Assembly: GCF_000373925.1 (NCBI RefSeq)
Contig: NZ_KB892731.1
Span: forward strand, 33,532-97,531
Length of the DNA: 64,000 bases
Direction of reading: 5' to 3'
Source of the DNA: Actinopolymorpha alba DSM 45243
Lineage (GTDB): Bacteria; Actinomycetota; Actinomycetes; Propionibacteriales; Actinopolymorphaceae
Shown here: positions 60,728 through 64,000 of the stretch, piece after piece
Layout of the letters: the number at the start of each line of letters is the position of its first letter
Numbering within the stretch: position 1 is the stretch's first letter
Position numbers and translations under genes: made by a program
Notes under the pieces: model-generated
Database searches by the model: none
What the model saw: only the letters and a program-made list of their open reading frames with translations
What the model was told of the DNA's origin: nothing

Positions 60728-62131
60728 TCAGAGCTTCTGTGTCGGGTACCAGCCCTGGAGCAGGGCGTCGATCTTCGGTGTCAGCGCCGTCAAGATCTCC
60801 TTGGCGGGTTGCTTGCCGGTCTCGATCTGCTGGAGCGCGGGCGTCAGGACGTTGCCGATCTTGTCCATGTTCTTCAGGCGTTGCCCGAACGCCGTGGTCG
60901 CGTGGTTGACGGTGTAGTCGACCACGGCGGTTTTGTACTCCGGCGGGTGGACGTCGTTCTTGATCCAGGAGTCGACGGCCGCCGGATCGGTGTAGTACTT
61001 CATCTCCAGCGGCATCCAGAGGCCGTTCTTGAAGAGTTCGACGTACTTCGGGTCGTTGTGGAAGAGGAAGAGCTCGACCGCCTCCTCCGGATGTTTCGAG
61101 CCCGAGAAGACCACTGACGCGCCGCCGAGCTGGGTGGTCGAGGGTTCCTGGTAGCTCGGGAGAACCCCGATCCCGAAGTCGATCTTGCTCTGCGACATGT
61201 CGAGCAACATCCACTGGCCATCGATCGCCATCGCGATCCGCTTGGTCTGGAGCTGGACGTTCGTCGCCGGGGCGTTGTTGCCGAGCTGGACGGGCGTCGG
61301 CGCGACGTGGTGTTTGTACATCAGGTCCTGGAGGTTCTGGAAGACCGTCACCGCCTCCGGCGTGTCCAGCAGACACTTCTTGCCCGCCTCGTCCACGACG
61401 TCGACACCGTTGCTCCGCAGGAAACACTCCCAGGCCGGTGCGTACTGAATGCTGGTCGAGACACCGAACTGCCTGATGCGCTTGGGATCAAAGCCCGACT
61501 CGTCGGGACGCTTGCCGTTCTGGTCGAGGGTGAGCTTGTTGGCCGTCTCGACGAACGTGTCCCATGACCAGGCCTTCGACGCATCCGCGGGCGGCAGGTC
61601 GACGCCGGCATCCTTGAAAGCCGGCTTGCTGTGCCACAGCAGCATGACCTCGTTGGCGGTCTGGGTCCCGAACGTCTTGTCCTTGCCGTGCCAGAAGTAC
61701 GTGCCAGGCAGGCGCTTGGCCAACTCGGGGTACTTGTCGAAGTACGGGAAGAGGTTGACCAGCTTCCCCTGCTCCGCCAGGCGGTAGCCCATCGAACCAC
61801 CCATGTATCCGACATCGGGCGGGCGGTTACCGGCGACGAGCGTGTTGACCTTGGTTTCGTAGTCGTTCGGAGTGTAGAGCGGCTTGACCGACGCGCCCTT
61901 GTTCTTCTGCTCGAACTGCTTGAGCATCGCGTTGATCGCCTTCTGCTCGAAGGTCGAGCCCCAGTACATGAACTGCAGATCAACGCTCTCGCCGCTTCCC
62001 CCGCCGTCACTATCGGAATTGCAGGCGGCCAGCCCTGGAACGGCGGCAACCCCCGCCGCCAGACCACCAAGCCGCAGTAGGTCGCGCCGGCTCCAGCCGT
62101 TCCGCGGCCCCGTGATCATTCGCGGGCTCAT
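60728..62131 (-). CDS. extracellular sugar-binding lipoprotein (copy 1)
   Basis: The 467-residue product has a Tat motif (SRRDLLRLGG), a hydrophobic segment and a lipobox LAACNSDSD, so it is a lipoprotein exported folded. The mature part is a family 1 solute-binding protein: LQFMYWGSTFEQKAINAMLKQF, DVGYMGGSMGYRLAEQGKLV, TANEVMLLWHSKPAF, RIAMAIDGQWMLLDM. It closely resembles the product of 62191 throughout. AAGGAG lies eight bases before ATG 62131. Confidence 0.92.
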   Translation of the reverse strand: MSPRMITGPRNGWSRRDLLRLGGLAAGVAAVPGLAACNSDSDGGGSGESVDLQFMYWGSTFEQKAINAMLKQFEQKNKGASVKPLYTPNDYETKVNTLVAGNRPPDVGYMGGSMGYRLAEQGKLVNLFPYFDKYPELAKRLPGTYFWHGKDKTFGTQTANEVMLLWHSKPAFKDAGVDLPPADASKAWSWDTFVETANKLTLDQNGKRPDESGFDPKRIRQFGVSTSIQYAPAWECFLRSNGVDVVDEAGKKCLLDTPEAVTVFQNLQDLMYKHHVAPTPVQLGNNAPATNVQLQTKRIAMAIDGQWMLLDMSQSKIDFGIGVLPSYQEPSTTQLGGASVVFSGSKHPEEAVELFLFHNDPKYVELFKNGLWMPLEMKYYTDPAAVDSWIKNDVHPPEYKTAVVDYTVNHATTAFGQRLKNMDKIGNVLTPALQQIETGKQPAKEILTALTPKIDALLQGWYPTQKL

Positions 62132-62190
62132 GGGCGAACTCCTTATGAGCGGTGTCGGCCCAGGGACAATCCCTGGAACCTCTGAAGAAG

Positions 62191-63582
62191 TCAGAGCTCC
62201 TGGGAGGGATACCAGCCCTGGAGCAGCGGCTCGATCTTCGGCTTCAACGCGTCGAGGACTTCCTTGGCTTTGTGCTTGCCCGTCTGGATCTGCTGGATCG
62301 CGGGGGTGAGTACCTCGCCGATCGCGTCAGTGTTCTTCAGCCGCTGATCGAACATCGGGACGGAGTTGTTCAGTGTGTAGTCGACGACCGCGGTCCGGAA
62401 CTCCGGCGGGTGTGCGGCGTTCTTGGTCCACGAATCAATCGCCGCCTGGTCCTCGTAGTACTTCTTCTCCAGCGGCATCCACAGGCCGCTCTTGTAGAGA
62501 TCCACATAGCGTGGATCGTTGTGGAACATGTAGAGCTCCACCGTCTTGTCGTCATGATCGCCGGTGAAGGCCGCGGTCGCCGCGGCGAAGCCGATGGTGG
62601 TGGGCTCCTGATAGCTCGGGAGCACTCCGATGCCGTAGTCGAGATTGCTTTCGGCCATGTCCAGCAGGACCCACTGACCGTCGATGGCCATCGCGATCCG
62701 TTTGGTCTGCAGCTGCACGGTAGTGGTCGGCGCGTTGTTACCCGTTTGCGCCGGCGTCGGTGAGACCCGGTGTTCGTACATCAGGTCCTGGAGGTTCTGG
62801 AACACCTCCACGGCCTCCGGGCTGTTGAGGAGGAACTTCGTACCCGTCTCGTCAACGAAGTCGCCGCCGTTACTGCGAACCAGCGGATACCAGCCGTAGC
62901 TGTTGAAGTTGGCGGCGAGGCCGAACTGCCGGATCTGCTTGGTGTTGAATCCCGACTCGCTCGGTCGCCGGCCGTCCTGATCGAAGGTCAACCTCTCGGC
63001 GGTCTCGACCAGCGTGTCCCACGACCACGCCTTCGAGGCCTCCGCCGGTGGATGGTCAACCCCGGCCTCCTGGAACGTTTTCTTGTTGTACCACAGGAGG
63101 ATGACCTCGTTGGCCGTCTGAGTGCCGAGCAACTTGTCCTTGCCGTACCAGTAGTAGGTGTACGGCAGTCGACTGGCGAGCTCTGGGTGCTTCTTGAGGT
63201 AGGGGTAGAAGTTGACCAGTTTCCCCTGCTCCGCAAGGCGGTACGCTGTGCCCGCGCCGAGGTACGCCACGTCGGGCACCCGCTTGCTGGCCACGAGGGT
63301 GTTGAGCCGGGTGTCGTACTCCTGCGGTGTGTACAGCGGTTTGACCGACGCGTCCTTCTGGCGGCTGTTGAACTCGTCGAGCATCTTCTGGATCGCCTTC
63401 TGTTCAAAGGACGATCCCCAGTACATGAACTGCAGGTTGGCCTTGCCACCGCCGCCGGACTCCTCGCCCGCGCAGGCGGCGAGCGCTGGTCCGGCCGCGA
63501 CACCGAACGCCGTGAGGCCGCCGAGCCGGAGCAGGTCACGCCTGCTCCAGCCGGTCGAGCCACTCAGCGAGTGCCGGATCAC
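62191..63582 (-). CDS. extracellular sugar-binding lipoprotein (copy 2)
   Basis: The 463-residue paralogue of copy 1 has the same Tat/lipobox start (SRRDLLRLGG, ALAACAGEE) and parallel blocks LQFMYWGSSFEQKAIQKML and RIAMAIDGQWVLLDM. Differences are scattered through the ligand cleft (for example YYWYGKDKLLGTQTANEVILLW). GTG 63582 overlaps the preceding gene stop (GTGA). It probably recognises a related oligosaccharide and shares the single pair of permeases. Confidence 0.92.
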   Translation of the reverse strand: MIRHSLSGSTGWSRRDLLRLGGLTAFGVAAGPALAACAGEESGGGGKANLQFMYWGSSFEQKAIQKMLDEFNSRQKDASVKPLYTPQEYDTRLNTLVASKRVPDVAYLGAGTAYRLAEQGKLVNFYPYLKKHPELASRLPYTYYWYGKDKLLGTQTANEVILLWYNKKTFQEAGVDHPPAEASKAWSWDTLVETAERLTFDQDGRRPSESGFNTKQIRQFGLAANFNSYGWYPLVRSNGGDFVDETGTKFLLNSPEAVEVFQNLQDLMYEHRVSPTPAQTGNNAPTTTVQLQTKRIAMAIDGQWVLLDMAESNLDYGIGVLPSYQEPTTIGFAAATAAFTGDHDDKTVELYMFHNDPRYVDLYKSGLWMPLEKKYYEDQAAIDSWTKNAAHPPEFRTAVVDYTLNNSVPMFDQRLKNTDAIGEVLTPAIQQIQTGKHKAKEVLDALKPKIEPLLQGWYPSQEL

Positions 63583-64000
63583 GACCCGTTCTCCAGGTGG
63601 AGCGGAGTCCAGACGCGCATCGCGCTTCCGTCGCGGTTGTCCCACTGGAAGTACGGGACGGCGGTGGCAGTGGTGGGCGTCACCGTCACCAGCTCCTCGG
63701 GACGCTTGGTGGAGTACGGAAGGCCGTCGCTGGGTTGGGAGACGACGAACGCCGACGCCTCGATCGCGACCGTCCGCCCCACACCGGGGAGCTCGGTGTC
63801 CTTTACCCGCAAGGCCGCATCGGGCGCGAGGGCGAGGTCGCCCACGTCCGCACCTTCAGCTTGGTCCACCTGTTCGAAACAGTAGACCAGAGGTCCACGT
63901 TCCACCGCCGTGGAGCCGCGTACGGCGTCGATGCTCTGGTGCGGGAACACCAGGCGAGGCGTCATGTCCAGCTCGATGGTCATCGTGTCACCCGGTTGCC
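63579..64000 (-). CDS. GH127 beta-L-arabinofuranosidase-like, 3' end (partial)
   Basis: The frame is open to the window edge, so only the C-terminal 140 residues are visible. The motif VERGPLVYCFEQVDQAEG and the preceding DTMTIELDMTPRLVFPHQSIDAVRGSTA are characteristic of the C-terminal beta-sandwich region of GH127 (former DUF1680) enzymes. They remove beta-L-arabinofuranose from hydroxyproline-linked oligoarabinosides of plant cell-wall proteins. The catalytic Cys/Glu site lies outside the window. No sign of export can be judged. Confidence 0.8.
   Translation of the reverse strand, partial: QPGDTMTIELDMTPRLVFPHQSIDAVRGSTAVERGPLVYCFEQVDQAEGADVGDLALAPDAALRVKDTELPGVGRTVAIEASAFVVSQPSDGLPYSTKRPEELVTVTPTTATAVPYFQWDNRDGSAMRVWTPLHLENGS

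Noticed and set aside
59799-61427. 542-codon version of the MalF-type permease
   Set aside because: The part upstream of 60716 lies in a shadow frame of the binding-protein gene and has no permease character.
1-64000. tRNA, rRNA or other known structured RNA genes
   Set aside because: No cloverleaf-like arms with TTCRA loops, no rRNA-like conserved segments and no recognisable riboswitch were found by reading both strands; a covariance-model search would be needed to exclude small RNAs.

Overview
The window is chromosomal DNA from a high-GC Gram-positive bacterium (Actinomycetota). Supporting signs are the strong G/C third-position bias, frequent GTG/TTG starts, a DUF222-type HNH nuclease, a DUF3263 protein, a maltokinase-cap protein, several LacI, IclR and FadR-type regulators and Tat-dependent sugar-binding lipoproteins. 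A soil or plant-associated Propionibacteriales/Actinopolymorpha-like organism would fit, but the genus cannot be fixed from sequence reading alone.

Layout. 0-4.6 kb: the 3' end of an HNH nuclease gene, an unknown polytopic membrane protein, then a minus-strand operon of three membrane-anchored proteins. Between two genes of this operon sit three perfect 80-bp repeats, each a 27-codon mini-ORF joined to the next by an ATGA start/stop overlap. 4.6-7.8 kb: a 20-bp minisatellite, a TylF-like methyltransferase, a small HExxH membrane protein and an atypical GT20 enzyme. 7.8-26.7 kb: a large exopolysaccharide or cell-surface glycan cluster (GDP-mannose 4,6-dehydratase, six glycosyltransferases, a priming sugar transferase, a Wzy-like polymerase, two paralogous Wzx-like flippases, a Wzz/BY-kinase-like protein with a degenerate P-loop, three methyltransferases and a sulfotransferase). 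26.7-39.5 kb: mixed metabolism, including a second, canonical trehalose-6-phosphate synthase (OtsA), trehalose phosphatase (OtsB), an amidase, a Gfo/Idh/MocA oxidoreductase, an FGGY kinase, a PAS-GAF-SpoIIE phosphatase and a maltokinase-cap protein. 39.6-41.9 kb: a toxin-antitoxin locus whose antitoxin 3' end was hit by an IS5-like element carrying a passenger gene; both transposase and toxin are decayed. 42-50 kb: sugar-acid catabolism (KDG kinase, KDPG aldolase, SDRs, hydroxyacid dehydrogenase, sugar isomerase, FadR and LacI regulators), with a fourth copy of the 27-codon mini-ORF in front of the aldolase gene. 50-55.3 kb: a frameshifted PPOX gene, then a Weimberg-type pair (2-keto-3-deoxy-sugar-acid dehydratase of the FAH fold and 2-oxoglutarate-semialdehyde-type dehydrogenase) with an IclR regulator. 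55-57.1 kb: an SDR, a truncated hydrolase, and a gene-free stretch packed with palindromes. 57.1-64 kb: a DUF885 metallopeptidase, an ABC sugar importer with two binding proteins, and the end of a GH127 beta-L-arabinofuranosidase gene.

How it fits together. Genes on either side of the cell envelope suggest that plant-derived L-arabinose oligosaccharides are cut by GH127 and imported by the ABC system, and that pentose or uronic acids are oxidised through the Weimberg-like pair or the KDG kinase/KDPG aldolase route. The most unusual feature is the 27-codon coupled mini-ORF unit. At two unrelated loci it occupies an ATGA junction and preserves both the overlap and a hairpin that would hide the next gene's start codon.
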